DNA from: UBA2336 sp965227265
GTDB taxonomy: Bacteria; Bacteroidota; Bacteroidia; Cytophagales; Cyclobacteriaceae
Direction: 5' to 3'
Length of the DNA stretch: 64,000 nt
Assembly (NCBI GenBank): GCA_965227265.1
Contig: OZ245738.1
Coordinates: forward strand, 1,240,001-1,304,000
Part shown: piece by piece, positions 9,308-17,165 of the stretch
Position numbering within the stretch: the stretch's first letter is position 1
How the letters are laid out: each line of letters opens with the position of its first letter
The notes under the pieces: generated by a model
The model's database searches: none
Told to the model about the DNA's origin: nothing
What the model saw: the letters and a program-made list of their open reading frames with translations, nothing else
Program-made: the position numbers and the translations under genes

Positions 9308-9622
9308 ATGAAAACATTTGATACACTTTCGCAAGCCATGACAGCCCTTAAACAAAAAGGCTATATACATGATTTTAACCTGCATCCTGAATGGATAGAA
9401 TGCCCGCCCCTGAAGAAGAAATTTGCGCCTGAACAATTCCATGTTGATGAAGTTCATCGCTTTGAAGGCATGACTAGCCCGGATGACAGTTCCATATTGT
9501 TCGCGATAAGTTCTACAGAAGGTGAAAAAGGGTTGTTGGTTGATGCCTATGGCATGTATGCCGATTCGCTTAGTCCGGTGATGATTCAAAAGCTAAAGAT
9601 TGATGACCGCACCAATTTGTAG
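9308..9622 (+). CDS. Conserved 104-residue Bacteroidota protein of unknown function
   Basis: This small cytoplasmic protein starts MKTFDTLSQAMTALKQKGY and contains the stretches DFNLHPEWIECPPLKKKF and FHVDEVHRFEGMTSPDDSSI. I recall close relatives across Bacteroidota that are often carelessly named phosphoribosylpyrophosphate synthetase, but it has none of that enzyme's PRPP or ATP motifs and is a third of its length, so that name should not be used. It looks like a small alpha/beta fold. No function is known. It stands alone upstream of tRNA-Asp. Confidence 0.75.
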   Translation: MKTFDTLSQAMTALKQKGYIHDFNLHPEWIECPPLKKKFAPEQFHVDEVHRFEGMTSPDDSSILFAISSTEGEKGLLVDAYGMYADSLSPVMIQKLKIDDRTNL

Positions 9623-9640
9623 GAAATAATCAGGGCATAT

Positions 9641-9671
9641 TTTGGAGAAAACGCCCGTTACACTATCTTTG
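9641..9671 (+). promoter_or_regulatory. Consensus Bacteroidota promoter for tRNA-Asp
   Basis: TTTG at 9641-9644 and TATCTTTG at 9664-9671 are separated by 19 bases. This matches the known Bacteroidota -33 (TTTG) and -7 (TAnnTTTG) elements exactly. The tRNA begins 27 bases after the -7 box. Confidence 0.8.
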
Positions 9672-9698
9672 CGCACCTATTTTAACCGATAGAGCAAC

Positions 9699-9772
9699 GG
9701 TCTGGTAGTTCAGCTGGTTAGAATGCCTGCCTGTCACGCAGGAGGTCGCGGGTTCGAGTCCCGTCCAGACCG
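9699..9772 (+). tRNA. tRNA-Asp (anticodon GTC)
   Basis: The 74-base gene folds into a full cloverleaf. The acceptor is GGTCTGG (9699-9705) with CCAGACC (9765-9771) and discriminator G. The D stem is GTTC/GAAT, the anticodon stem CCTGC/GCAGG with loop CTGTCAC and anticodon GTC at 9733-9735, and the T arm GCGGG-TTCGAGT-CCCGT. CCA is not encoded at the 3' end. Confidence 0.97.
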
Positions 9773-9782
9773 CTGAAATTGA

Positions 9783-9812
9783 GCCTGTTAGAGTAATCTG
9801 ACAGGCTTTTTT
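9783..9812 (+). terminator. Terminator of tRNA-Asp
   Basis: GCCTGT (9783-9788) pairs with ACAGGC (9801-9806) and is followed by TTTTTT. The 3' half, 18 bases at 9795-9812, is repeated exactly at 10331-10348. Confidence 0.85.
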
Positions 9813-9855
9813 GTTTTAATAAGTTCGGGATTTCGAAAATCCAGAGCTTAATCGG

Positions 9856-9870
9856 TAGGAGTAACTCCTA
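9856..9870. promoter_or_regulatory. 15-bp palindrome TAGGAGTAACTCCTA, candidate operator
   Basis: A perfect inverted repeat (TAGGAGT-A-ACTCCTA) lies 57 bases (centre to ATG) before the gene at 9920. The same palindrome with T at its centre is found at 55571-55585, 59 bases before a histidine kinase gene. The shared sequence and spacing point to one regulator; which one is unknown. Confidence 0.5.
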
Positions 9871-9919
9871 TTGGATTACATTATCTTGTAGCTGTAATTT
9901 GATCCACAACCCCAATCAA

Positions 9920-10330
9920 ATGAAAGCTATACATGTTGTATTGCCGCTTCTGTTTATATGCTCAATTGCAAACGGGCAATCAACAGCCAAACTTTACGTT
10001 TATCGTGCAACCGGATACAATGGATCCGCTGTCGGATATAGTCTATTTGTTGATGATACTTTAGTCTGCAAGCTGAATAACAATCGTTATTCAATTCATG
10101 ACATCGCACCGGGTGAACGTAAGATATCCACTCAATTCTATGGCAAAGGTTCAAAAGATAAAGCTGAATCGATAACGATAATGGTTGAAAGCGGTAGAAC
10201 GTATTATGTTGAATTAGAGCAGACACGTGTTGGTGTTTTATCTAAAGTCTACCCGCAAGAGATTGGTGAATCATCCACCCGAAAGTTAATGGAGAAGTGT
10301 AAGCTGGATGCTGATTGTAAGGTGAAATGA
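9920..10330 (+). CDS. Secreted DUF2846-like protein
   Basis: The 136-residue product has a signal peptide (MKAIHVVLPLLFICSIANGQ) followed by a beta-rich domain. It opens with AKLYVYRATGYNGSAVGYSL and FVDDTLVCKLNNNRY, then IAPGERKISTQFYGKG and GRTYYVELEQTRVGVLSKV. This pattern matches DUF2846, a small periplasmic or envelope domain of unknown function. I chose the ATG at 9920 rather than a TTG at 9899, because it gives a clean signal peptide. It lies between tRNA-Asp and an orphan half of that tRNA's terminator, with the 15-bp palindrome in its promoter region. Confidence 0.75.
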   Translation: MKAIHVVLPLLFICSIANGQSTAKLYVYRATGYNGSAVGYSLFVDDTLVCKLNNNRYSIHDIAPGERKISTQFYGKGSKDKAESITIMVESGRTYYVELEQTRVGVLSKVYPQEIGESSTRKLMEKCKLDADCKVK

Positions 10331-10374
10331 AATCTGACAGGCTTTTTTATTGTTTCAGTTAACAAAATAGCGTC

Positions 10375-10944
10375 TTAATTACTGGAACGAAACGATTTGA
10401 CAATCTTCGGAATGTCATCATACGCTATGCCACCAATGCGTTTCGCGTAAGGATCAAGGTGCTTTTCCGGAAAGAACTCAAGCAATACTTCTTTAAGCTG
10501 ATCTTTATCTCTCGGTAGTGCTCGCAGGGACTCGTCCTCATCTTCGAGTACGTAAATCCTTTCATCTATAATTATTGTTACGCCACCGGTTGGGATGTGA
10601 CGATAGCGTTCAATTTTATACAAGCTGATTTTACCGCGTAATTCAATCTTAGCATCTACAGCTTCATAATAAATTCGTTCGCTCGGGAAGGGTCTGTACT
10701 GACGAAATATTTTAAACGTGTCACTTTTGATTGCGTATTCTTTGATTGTTGCCTTCGGAACCTTCAATGGCTTGCGGTCACGCTTTGTTCGCCAGACTTC
10801 ATAGCCGGGTTGTCCGTCTTTCATAGACTTATAGGGTTTCAGAAAGCCGGTAATAACTGAATCATTACTTAGTTTAACATATCCTTCCTGACCATATGCA
10901 GGAACGATAAGGATGAGCAAAAAAATAACCAGGTAAATCCTCAC
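10375..10944 (-). CDS. Secreted protein of unknown function
   Basis: The 189-residue product has a signal peptide (MRIYLVIFLLILIVPAYGQ), then a domain beginning GYVKLSNDSVITGFLKPY. Near residues 105-130 comes ISLYKIERYRHIPTGGVTII, followed by a charged C-terminal part. Secreted proteins with the opening G-[YF]-V-x-L-x-N-[DG]-x-x-x-x-G are common in Cytophagales and have no known function. The short 3' gap to the DUF2846-like gene contains only the orphan terminator half. Confidence 0.7.
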   Translation of the reverse strand: MRIYLVIFLLILIVPAYGQEGYVKLSNDSVITGFLKPYKSMKDGQPGYEVWRTKRDRKPLKVPKATIKEYAIKSDTFKIFRQYRPFPSERIYYEAVDAKIELRGKISLYKIERYRHIPTGGVTIIIDERIYVLEDEDESLRALPRDKDQLKEVLLEFFPEKHLDPYAKRIGGIAYDDIPKIVKSFRSSN

Positions 10945-11217
10945 GTTTAAGTTGATTTGAAAGACTTCAAAAATAATGAGTTATGGATGAGCGACAATCC
11001 GCACATGATAAATGAGCGGTTTTTGTAAACCCAAAAAGGATGATCTGCAACCGAATTCCAGTTAAACGCTACCCCGAGAACAATGAACCTCTATACCAAG
11101 GGTTTTAATTATCAATTATCTGTAAATCAATTATTTACAATGTTGATTTTCTGGAAAATCCTCAATTCAGTTCAAATTGCGCAATCTTATTAACTTTGTC
11201 TCCGCTAAAAACAATCT
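10945..11217. other. Intergenic region before accA
   Basis: This 273-base region separates divergent genes. Apart from the -7 box of accA at 11191-11198 I see only AT-rich sequence with a small near-palindrome around 11110-11140 (ttaattatcaatta). There is no convincing small ORF or RNA. Confidence 0.5.
11191..11198 (+). promoter_or_regulatory. -7 box (TAACTTTG) upstream of accA
   Basis: A perfect TAnnTTTG lies 19 bases before the ATG. A TTG at 11177-11179 is too close for a standard -33 element, so the promoter is assigned on the -7 box alone. Confidence 0.5.
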
Positions 11218-12165
11218 ATGTTATTGGAATTTGAAAAGCCTATTGCCGAACTGGAAGCGAAATTGGGAGATATGAAACAACTGGCGGGGGATAGCGATGA
11301 CAAAGTAAGGGATGCAATCAAAGCCCTCGAAAAGAAAATCAAAGACCTTAAAACAGAAACGTTCGAAAACTTAACGGGCTGGCAGCGGGTTCAGATCTCA
11401 CGTCACCCGGAACGTCCGTATACGCTCGATTACATTTACGAAATAACAACAGACTTTATAGAATTGCATGGTGATCGCACTGTGGGCGATGACAAAGCAA
11501 TGGTTGGCGGCTTCGGAACAATTGAAGGCCAGACGTTCATGATTATCGGCCAGCAGAAAGGTCGTAACACCAAGCAACGCCAGATCAGGAATTTCGGGAT
11601 GGCCAATCCGGAAGGCTATCGTAAAGCATTACGCTTGATGAAGCTTGCTGAGAAATTCAATAAGCCAATCGTTACACTAATTGATACACCCGGAGCGTTC
11701 CCCGGACTTGAAGCCGAAGAGCGTGGACAAGGCGAAGCTATTGCCCGTAACCTGAAAGAGATGTTCATGCTCAAAGTTCCGGTTATTTGTATTGTGATTG
11801 GTGAAGGTGCGTCAGGCGGAGCATTAGGCATTGCTATCGGAGATCGTGTATTGATGCTTGAGAATACCTGGTACTCAGTAATTTCTCCTGAATCTTGTTC
11901 TTCTATTTTGTGGAGAAGCTGGGATTTCAAAGAACAGGCTGCCGAAGTATTAAAGCTTACCGGCAAAGACATGCTTGCATTGAAGCTGATTGATGGTATC
12001 GTAAAAGAACCGCTAGGTGGCGCTCATAACGATTTGAAATGGATGTCGCAGGAGTTAAAGAAAACTATCCTGACTAACTACAAAGAATTAAACGCTATCC
12101 CGGTAGATGATCTTATCCAGCAACGCATTGATAAGTTCTGCGCTATGGGCGTTGTTAAGGAGTAA
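11218..12165 (+). CDS. accA: Acetyl-CoA carboxylase carboxyltransferase subunit alpha
   Basis: With AccD this subunit transfers the carboxyl group from biotin to acetyl-CoA, making malonyl-CoA for fatty acid synthesis. The 315 residues match the family length. The N-terminal helical part (LEFEKPIAELEAKLGDM) is followed by the carboxyltransferase core: WQRVQISRHPERPYTLDYI, ELHGDRTVGDDKAMVGG, TLIDTPGAFPGLEAEERGQ, and GEGASGGALGIAIGDRVLML, where the glycine-rich turns bind the substrate carbonyls. It stands alone with its own -7 box. accD and accBC are not in the window. Confidence 0.97.
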   Translation: MLLEFEKPIAELEAKLGDMKQLAGDSDDKVRDAIKALEKKIKDLKTETFENLTGWQRVQISRHPERPYTLDYIYEITTDFIELHGDRTVGDDKAMVGGFGTIEGQTFMIIGQQKGRNTKQRQIRNFGMANPEGYRKALRLMKLAEKFNKPIVTLIDTPGAFPGLEAEERGQGEAIARNLKEMFMLKVPVICIVIGEGASGGALGIAIGDRVLMLENTWYSVISPESCSSILWRSWDFKEQAAEVLKLTGKDMLALKLIDGIVKEPLGGAHNDLKWMSQELKKTILTNYKELNAIPVDDLIQQRIDKFCAMGVVKE

Positions 12166-12168
12166 TTA

Positions 12169-12216
12169 GTTAATAGTTAAAAGTTAATAGAAAGCGGTCA
12201 ACTTTTAACTATCAAC
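12169..12216. repeat. 17-bp inverted repeat between accA and the MBL hydrolase gene
   Basis: The arm at 12169-12185 (gttaatagttaaaagtt) pairs with 12200-12216 with one mismatch across a 14-base loop. There is no T tract, so it is not a standard terminator, although a strong hairpin 3 bases after the accA stop could end or protect the transcript. AT-rich gttaatagttaaaag-type repeats are familiar in Bacteroidota intergenic DNA. Confidence 0.7.
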
Positions 12217-12238
12217 GGATAACGTTTAACTTGTCCCC

Positions 12239-13075
12239 ATGAAACTTCACGTTATTGATACCGGTTTCTTTAAGCTTGACGGTGGTGCTATGTTTGGCGT
12301 TGTGCCGAAAAGCATCTGGCAAAAAACAAACCCGCCCGATGATAACAACCTCTGCACGTGGGCTATGCGCTCGCTGTTGATAGAAGATGGGAATCAATTA
12401 ATCCTTATCGACAATGGAATAGGCAATAAGCAGGACGAAAAATTCCTGAGTCATTATTACTTGCATGGTGATGCTTCGCTAAGTTCATCCATTCACAAAG
12501 CTGGGTTTTCTGAAAAAGACATTACCGATCAGTTTCTTACACATTTACATTTCGATCATTGCGGTGGCGGAGTTAAGAATGCTGATGGAAAGCAGGTGTT
12601 AACTTTCCCCAATGCAAAATATTGGTCGAACAAGGATCATTGGGAATGGGCAACCAAGCCCAACAACCGCGAGAAGGCAAGCTTCCTTAAAGAGAATATT
12701 TTGCCAATGCAGGAAAGTGGTCATCTTAACTTCACAGAGATTGGTAAATCATCTTTCAAACAATTTGATCTTTTGTTTGTGTCGGGCCATACGGATAAGA
12801 TGATGGTTCCTAAAATCAGGTATAAGGATAAAACCATTTGTTATATGGCTGACTTGTTACCATCAGTCGGACATATTCCATTAGCCTATGTGATGGGTTA
12901 TGATACACGACCATTGATTACACTCGCGGAAAAAGAACAATTCCTGAATGAGGCAGCCGATAATCAATACATTTTATTCCTGCAGCATGATCCGGTAAAC
13001 GAATGTTGTACAGTTAAACGAACAGATAAAGGTGTGCGATTGGATCGTACCTTTAAATTAAATGAGATTTTATAA
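12239..13075 (+). CDS. MBL-fold metallo-hydrolase
   Basis: The 278-residue cytoplasmic protein is a metallo-beta-lactamase-fold hydrolase. The metal motif is THLHFDH at residues 101-107 (His102, His104, Asp106, His107), with further ligands likely in VSGHTD near 178 and CYMADLLP near 202. The substrate is not evident; related proteins include lactonases and other esterases. Its stop is followed without any gap by the ATG of the patatin gene, so the two are co-transcribed. Quorum-quenching lactonase activity is possible but cannot be claimed from this sequence. Confidence 0.85.
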   Translation: MKLHVIDTGFFKLDGGAMFGVVPKSIWQKTNPPDDNNLCTWAMRSLLIEDGNQLILIDNGIGNKQDEKFLSHYYLHGDASLSSSIHKAGFSEKDITDQFLTHLHFDHCGGGVKNADGKQVLTFPNAKYWSNKDHWEWATKPNNREKASFLKENILPMQESGHLNFTEIGKSSFKQFDLLFVSGHTDKMMVPKIRYKDKTICYMADLLPSVGHIPLAYVMGYDTRPLITLAEKEQFLNEAADNQYILFLQHDPVNECCTVKRTDKGVRLDRTFKLNEIL

Positions 13076-13858
13076 ATGAAGATTGGATTAGCACTATCGG
13101 GTGGGGGAGCAAGAGGCTTTGCACATTTAGGTGTGATAAAAGCGCTCGAAGAATTTGGAATTACTTTCTCAGAAGTCTCAGGAACAAGTGCAGGTGCAAT
13201 TGCAGGAGCATTTTACTGTCATGGCTATAAGCCGGATGAAATTTTGGAGATAGTTTCTTCTGCAGGGTTTTTACGGTCTGTTCGTCCAGCCTGGTCGTGG
13301 ACAGGTTTATTAAACATGGAAGGTTTCCGTTTGGTAATGCTTAAACATTTGCCTGAAAACTCTTTCGAAAGCCTAAAGACTCCATTAACCATTGCCGCTA
13401 CTGATATTCTTAATGGCCGGGTTGCCTATTTCGATTCAGGAGAGTTGATTCCAAGGATCATTGCCTCTTCCAGCATTCCAGCATTGTTTAATCCAGTTAT
13501 CCTGGATGGTCACGTATATGTGGATGGTGGTATTATTGACAATCTTCCCGTAAGGCCATTGGTTGGAAAATGTGAGTTTATCATTGGTAGTCATTGTAAC
13601 CCCGTTGAGCAGCGCATTGATATTAAGAATGTTAAAGAAGTTACTGAAAGAAGTTTGTTGATCGCGATCAACGTAAACTCCGGCATCAGCAAAACTCATT
13701 GCAATGTAGTAATTGAACCAAAGGACCTTGGCAGGTTCACAACGTTTGATCTCGCTAAGGGAAAGGAAATCTTTGACATCGGCTATAATCACGTCAAAAG
13801 CAATTACAAGCAGCTCGATTTTCAACTGAACCAGCAAGTTCGTGCCAATAACATTTAA
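13076..13858 (+). CDS. Patatin-like phospholipase (RssA-type)
   Basis: The 260-residue protein has all patatin features: the oxyanion loop GGGARG (9-14), the nucleophile elbow GTSAG (Ser38) and the catalytic Asp in DGG (Asp150). It is a serine acyl hydrolase with a Ser-Asp dyad, likely acting on lipid or acyl-ester substrates. No signal peptide or membrane segment is visible, so it is cytoplasmic. It starts directly after the MBL hydrolase and overlaps the urocanase gene by 17 bases, making a three-gene operon, though no shared pathway is obvious. Confidence 0.9.
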   Translation: MKIGLALSGGGARGFAHLGVIKALEEFGITFSEVSGTSAGAIAGAFYCHGYKPDEILEIVSSAGFLRSVRPAWSWTGLLNMEGFRLVMLKHLPENSFESLKTPLTIAATDILNGRVAYFDSGELIPRIIASSSIPALFNPVILDGHVYVDGGIIDNLPVRPLVGKCEFIIGSHCNPVEQRIDIKNVKEVTERSLLIAINVNSGISKTHCNVVIEPKDLGRFTTFDLAKGKEIFDIGYNHVKSNYKQLDFQLNQQVRANNI

Positions 13859-15845
13859 GGAACAGATTCTGTTAGGCATCCCGGATGAATTGCCACCTGC
13901 AAAAGCAATTGATCTATCCGTAAGTCATGCGCCAAAACGAAAAGACATTCTTACATCGGATGAAAAGAAACTTGCTCTTGCGAATGCCCTTCGGTATTTC
14001 CATCCGAAGCATCATGCGGTTTTAGCAAAAGAGTTTTACGAAGAGCTTCAACAATTCGGCCGCATTTATATGTACCGGTTCCGACCTGACTATGAAATGT
14101 ATGCACGACCAATAACGGAGTATCCGGCAACGTCTCTTCAGGCTGCAGCAATCATGCTCATGATTCAAAACAATTTGAATCCTGCCGTAGCGCAACATCC
14201 GCATGAATTGATTACGTATGGCGGTAATGGTGCAGTGTTTCAAAACTGGGCGCAGTACTTGTTAACCATGAAGTATCTCGCCACGATGACGGATGAACAA
14301 ACGCTCCACATGTATTCCGGTCATCCCATGGGATTGTTTCCATCTTCTTCCAATGCACCGAGGGTTGTTGTAACCAATGGAATGATGATCCCTAATTATT
14401 CTAAACAGGATGATTGGGAAAAGTATAATGCGTTAGGTGTTACACAATATGGACAAATGACAGCCGGCTCATACATGTACATTGGTCCGCAGGGAATTGT
14501 TCATGGCACAACCATCACAGTTCTAAATGCCGGAAGAAAAATTTCAAAATCAGGTGAAGGCCTTGCCGGTAAAATATTTCTTACCTCTGGCTTAGGCGGA
14601 ATGAGCGGAGCACAACCAAAAGCAGGCAATATTTCTGGCTGCATTACGGTAATTGCTGAAGTCAATTCCAAAGCAACTGAAAAACGACATGCGCAAGGCT
14701 GGGTAGATGAAGTCGTTACAGATCTTGATCAACTTGTTGCTCGTGTTAAAAAAGCTAAAGCTGCTAAAGAAGTTGTATCGATTGCCTATCAAGGAAATAT
14801 TGTTGACGTCTGGGAGAAGTTCGATACCGAAAATGTTTACGTTGATCTGGGGTCTGATCAAACTTCACTGCACAATCCATGGGCCGGTGGATATTATCCA
14901 ACAGGCATAAGCTTTGACGAATCCAATAAACTCATGCGTGAGAATCCTGAATCGTTTAAAGCGAAAGTTCAGGAGACTTTAAGAAAGCATGTAGCAACAA
15001 TCAATAAGCACACAGCAAAAGGAACTTATTTCTTCGATTACGGAAATGCCTTCCTGCTTGAATCATCGCGTGCAGGCGCAGCTGTAATGGCTGAAGATGG
15101 GATCAACTTTAAATATCCATCCTATGTACAGGACATCATGGGGCCAATGTGTTTTGACTTTGGTTTCGGTCCGTTCCGTTGGGTGTGTACTTCAGGTAAG
15201 TCAGAAGATCTTGATAAAACTGATGCGATAGCACAAAGCGTGTTAGAAGAAATTCGTAAGAGTGCTCCAGTTGAAATTCATGGTCAGCTTGATGATAATA
15301 TAAACTGGATCAAACAAGCGAAGGAGAATAAGCTTGTAGTAGGATCACAAGCACGGATCCTATATGCAGATGCAGTAGGCAGAATAAAAATTGCAGAAGC
15401 CTTTAACGAAGCGATCCGAAAAGGAAAGATTGGACCAGTTGTGTTAGGCAGAGATCACCACGATGTTTCGGGAACCGATAGTCCATACCGCGAGACATCA
15501 AACATTTATGATGGCTCAAAGTTTACAGCCGATATGGCGATCCATAACGTTATTGGGGATTCATTCCGTGGAGCAACCTGGGTGTCAATTCATAATGGTG
15601 GTGGAGTAGGATGGGGCGAAGTAATCAACGGTGGCTTCGGACTTTTGCTAGATGGTACTGCAGAAGCTGATCGCAAACTCAAAAGCATGTTATACTTTGA
15701 TGTATTGAACGGAGTATCGCGAAGAGCTTGGGCGCGGAATGAAAATGCATTAAGGGCAGTCGGACTTGAAATAATGGCTAACCCAGACCTTCAGTTCACA
15801 AAACCATATTTTGTGGATAAAAATCTGTTGGATAACGTAACCTGA
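13842..15845 (+). CDS. hutU: Urocanate hydratase, long form
   Basis: The enzyme converts urocanate to imidazolonepropionate, the second step of histidine breakdown, using tightly bound NAD+. The N-terminal part shows RFRPDYEMYARPI, HELITYGGNGAVFQNWAQY, LHMYSGHPMGLFPSS and VTNGMMIPNYS. Central parts such as GQMTAGSYMYIGPQGIVHGT and LTSGLGGMSGAQPKA are typical. The 667-residue length fits the long urocanase type, not the ~555-residue one. Translation starts at a GTG (13842) within the patatin gene; no in-frame ATG exists before the conserved region. No other hut gene is in the window, so histidine catabolism genes must be scattered. Confidence 0.95.
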   Translation: MPITFKEQILLGIPDELPPAKAIDLSVSHAPKRKDILTSDEKKLALANALRYFHPKHHAVLAKEFYEELQQFGRIYMYRFRPDYEMYARPITEYPATSLQAAAIMLMIQNNLNPAVAQHPHELITYGGNGAVFQNWAQYLLTMKYLATMTDEQTLHMYSGHPMGLFPSSSNAPRVVVTNGMMIPNYSKQDDWEKYNALGVTQYGQMTAGSYMYIGPQGIVHGTTITVLNAGRKISKSGEGLAGKIFLTSGLGGMSGAQPKAGNISGCITVIAEVNSKATEKRHAQGWVDEVVTDLDQLVARVKKAKAAKEVVSIAYQGNIVDVWEKFDTENVYVDLGSDQTSLHNPWAGGYYPTGISFDESNKLMRENPESFKAKVQETLRKHVATINKHTAKGTYFFDYGNAFLLESSRAGAAVMAEDGINFKYPSYVQDIMGPMCFDFGFGPFRWVCTSGKSEDLDKTDAIAQSVLEEIRKSAPVEIHGQLDDNINWIKQAKENKLVVGSQARILYADAVGRIKIAEAFNEAIRKGKIGPVVLGRDHHDVSGTDSPYRETSNIYDGSKFTADMAIHNVIGDSFRGATWVSIHNGGGVGWGEVINGGFGLLLDGTAEADRKLKSMLYFDVLNGVSRRAWARNENALRAVGLEIMANPDLQFTKPYFVDKNLLDNVT

Positions 15846-15927
15846 ATCCTACAAAATCGTAGCGCTAAATCGTTTGCGCTTGAGTAAAAAAGTGTGATCT
15901 TCGCACTACAACAAAACCCTATATACA

Positions 15928-16437
15928 ATGAAAAAAGTATTATTAACATTTTTTGCCGCGCTTACAGTATTTGCAGCTTCAGCGCAAATTGAAAAAGGTA
16001 CATGGATTGTAGGTGGTGATTCCAACCTGAGTTTCGTTTCAAATAACGAAGATGCAGGAGATAATTCACAATTCAATCTCGATGTAAAAGGTGGTTATTT
16101 CGTTGTTGATAACCTTGCCGTAGGCCTTCTGGTTGGCTTTAACAAGTATAACTCTAATGTTGACGGAGCTGAAGATAGCGATGCTTGGGTTAGATTTGGC
16201 TTATTCGGAAGATATTACGTAAACGGAAAGATCTTGTTAGGTTTAAATTACTCAGCAGCTAGCCAAGGTGATTATTCAGGTTCTGCAATTGGCTTAGAAG
16301 CCGGCTATGCAATCTTCTTAAACAAAGCAGTAGCAATCGAACCTGCGTTGAACTACGCAATGTATAGTGGTGATGATGATGGTGCTTCATTCGGTTTGAA
16401 TGTGGGTATCTCTGTTTTCTTAGGAAGAGGAGAGTAA
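15928..16437 (+). CDS. Small outer-membrane beta-barrel protein
   Basis: The 169-residue product has a signal peptide (MKKVLLTFFAALTVFAASAQ) and then alternating beta strands with Gly and aromatic residues, such as FNLDVKGGYFVVDNLAVGLL and VRFGLFGRYYVNGKILLGL, ending in a strand SFGLNVGISVFLGRGE. This is an eight-strand-type porin-like barrel common in Bacteroidota. No ligand can be told. A strong terminator follows. Lone cysteine is absent, so it is not a lipoprotein. Confidence 0.85.
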   Translation: MKKVLLTFFAALTVFAASAQIEKGTWIVGGDSNLSFVSNNEDAGDNSQFNLDVKGGYFVVDNLAVGLLVGFNKYNSNVDGAEDSDAWVRFGLFGRYYVNGKILLGLNYSAASQGDYSGSAIGLEAGYAIFLNKAVAIEPALNYAMYSGDDDGASFGLNVGISVFLGRGE

Positions 16438-16463
16438 TTTCTTAACCTTTTAATATTATAAAG

Positions 16464-16487
16464 AACCGGCCATATGCCGGTTTTTTT
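16464..16487 (+). terminator. Rho-independent terminator
   Basis: AACCGGC (16464-16470) pairs with GCCGGTT (16476-16482) around CATAT, followed by seven T. It ends the 15928-16437 gene. Confidence 0.92.
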
Positions 16488-16544
16488 ATGCCTTGCTCTG
16501 TACAAAAATTTCTTGTTATCTTTAAGTTCATAAACAAATAAACT

Positions 16545-17111
16545 ATGAAAAAGATCTTGGTTTTGGTATTTGTAATGTCTTCGGTGGTAACGGCTTATAG
16601 TCAAGCACAGGTAGCTTTGGGGCTTAAGGCAGGTGTTAACTTGTCTAAAGTTGATGAAGATGCTTCTGATAATATTACAGCATTCAATGGTGGCGCCTTT
16701 GTTTTAGTAAAAATTGCAAACATTGGTATTCAGCCAGAGATTTTATTCTCTCAACAAGGCAGTAAATTCTCAGACGTTGATTATGATGAATTGAAAACAA
16801 GTTATGTACTTGTTCCGATCATGGTTAAATTTTACCTGGTGGCTGGATTAAATATTCAGGTTGGCCCTCAGTTCGGTTTTTTAACGGCTGCTGAAATGGA
16901 CGGAGAGGATATTAAAAGTAATGTTGATAAATCTGACCTGAGCGCTAACCTTGGCCTCGGTTGGGATCTTCCTTTCGGTCTCACGGTAGATGCTCGTTAT
17001 AATCTTGGTCTTAAAGATGTTAACTTTGATTGGGATGGAGCAGAAGGTTCATTTAAAAGCCGCGTGATCCAGCTTTCTGTAGGATATAAAATCTTCAAGT
17101 TCGGTAAGTAA
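16545..17111 (+). CDS. Outer-membrane beta-barrel protein (PorT-like fold)
   Basis: The 188-residue protein has a signal peptide (MKKILVLVFVMSSVVTAYSQ) and the typical opening ALGLKAGVNLSKVDED of the Bacteroidota barrel family PF13568. Strand pairs follow: GIQPEILFSQQGSKF, LVPIMVKFYLVAGLNIQVG and PFGLTVDARYNLGLKDV. The C-terminal strand is FKSRVIQLSVGYKIFKFGK. A near-consensus -7 box, TATCTTTA, lies at 16517-16524. It is separated from the previous barrel gene by a terminator, so the two are transcribed independently despite their similarity in type. Confidence 0.85.
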   Translation: MKKILVLVFVMSSVVTAYSQAQVALGLKAGVNLSKVDEDASDNITAFNGGAFVLVKIANIGIQPEILFSQQGSKFSDVDYDELKTSYVLVPIMVKFYLVAGLNIQVGPQFGFLTAAEMDGEDIKSNVDKSDLSANLGLGWDLPFGLTVDARYNLGLKDVNFDWDGAEGSFKSRVIQLSVGYKIFKFGK

Positions 17112-17131
17112 TTGCTGAGCATAGTCTTAAC

Positions 17132-17165
17132 AAAAAAGGCCTTCATAGTTTGAAGGTCTTTTTTT
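17132..17165. terminator. Bidirectional terminator between barrel gene and tyrS
   Basis: GGCCTTCA pairs with TTGAAGGTC around TAGT (one G-T pair), with an A run before and a T run after it. It serves both convergent genes. Confidence 0.88.

Larger units (their letters stand above)
9795..10348 (+). repeat. 18-bp direct repeat flanking the DUF2846-like gene
   Basis: The 18 bases aatctgacaggctttttt occur at 9795-9812 (3' half of the tRNA-Asp terminator) and again at 10331-10348, directly after the gene at 9920-10330. The second copy has no matching 5' arm, so it cannot form the hairpin. The layout suggests duplication or insertion next to a tRNA gene, but no integrase is present and the element would be only about 0.5 kb. 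Confidence 0.6.

Noticed and set aside
9130..9339. 69-codon minus-strand frame across the region after the TetR gene
   Set aside because: It is in a different frame from the small lipoprotein gene at 9063-9236, which has a signal peptide and a lipobox, and it overlaps the gene at 9308.
9699..10348. tRNA-Asp as an integration site for a genomic island
   Set aside because: The repeat begins in the terminator, not in the tRNA 3' end. No integrase or phage gene is near, and the enclosed segment is only about 0.5 kb, so I report it only as an odd repeat.
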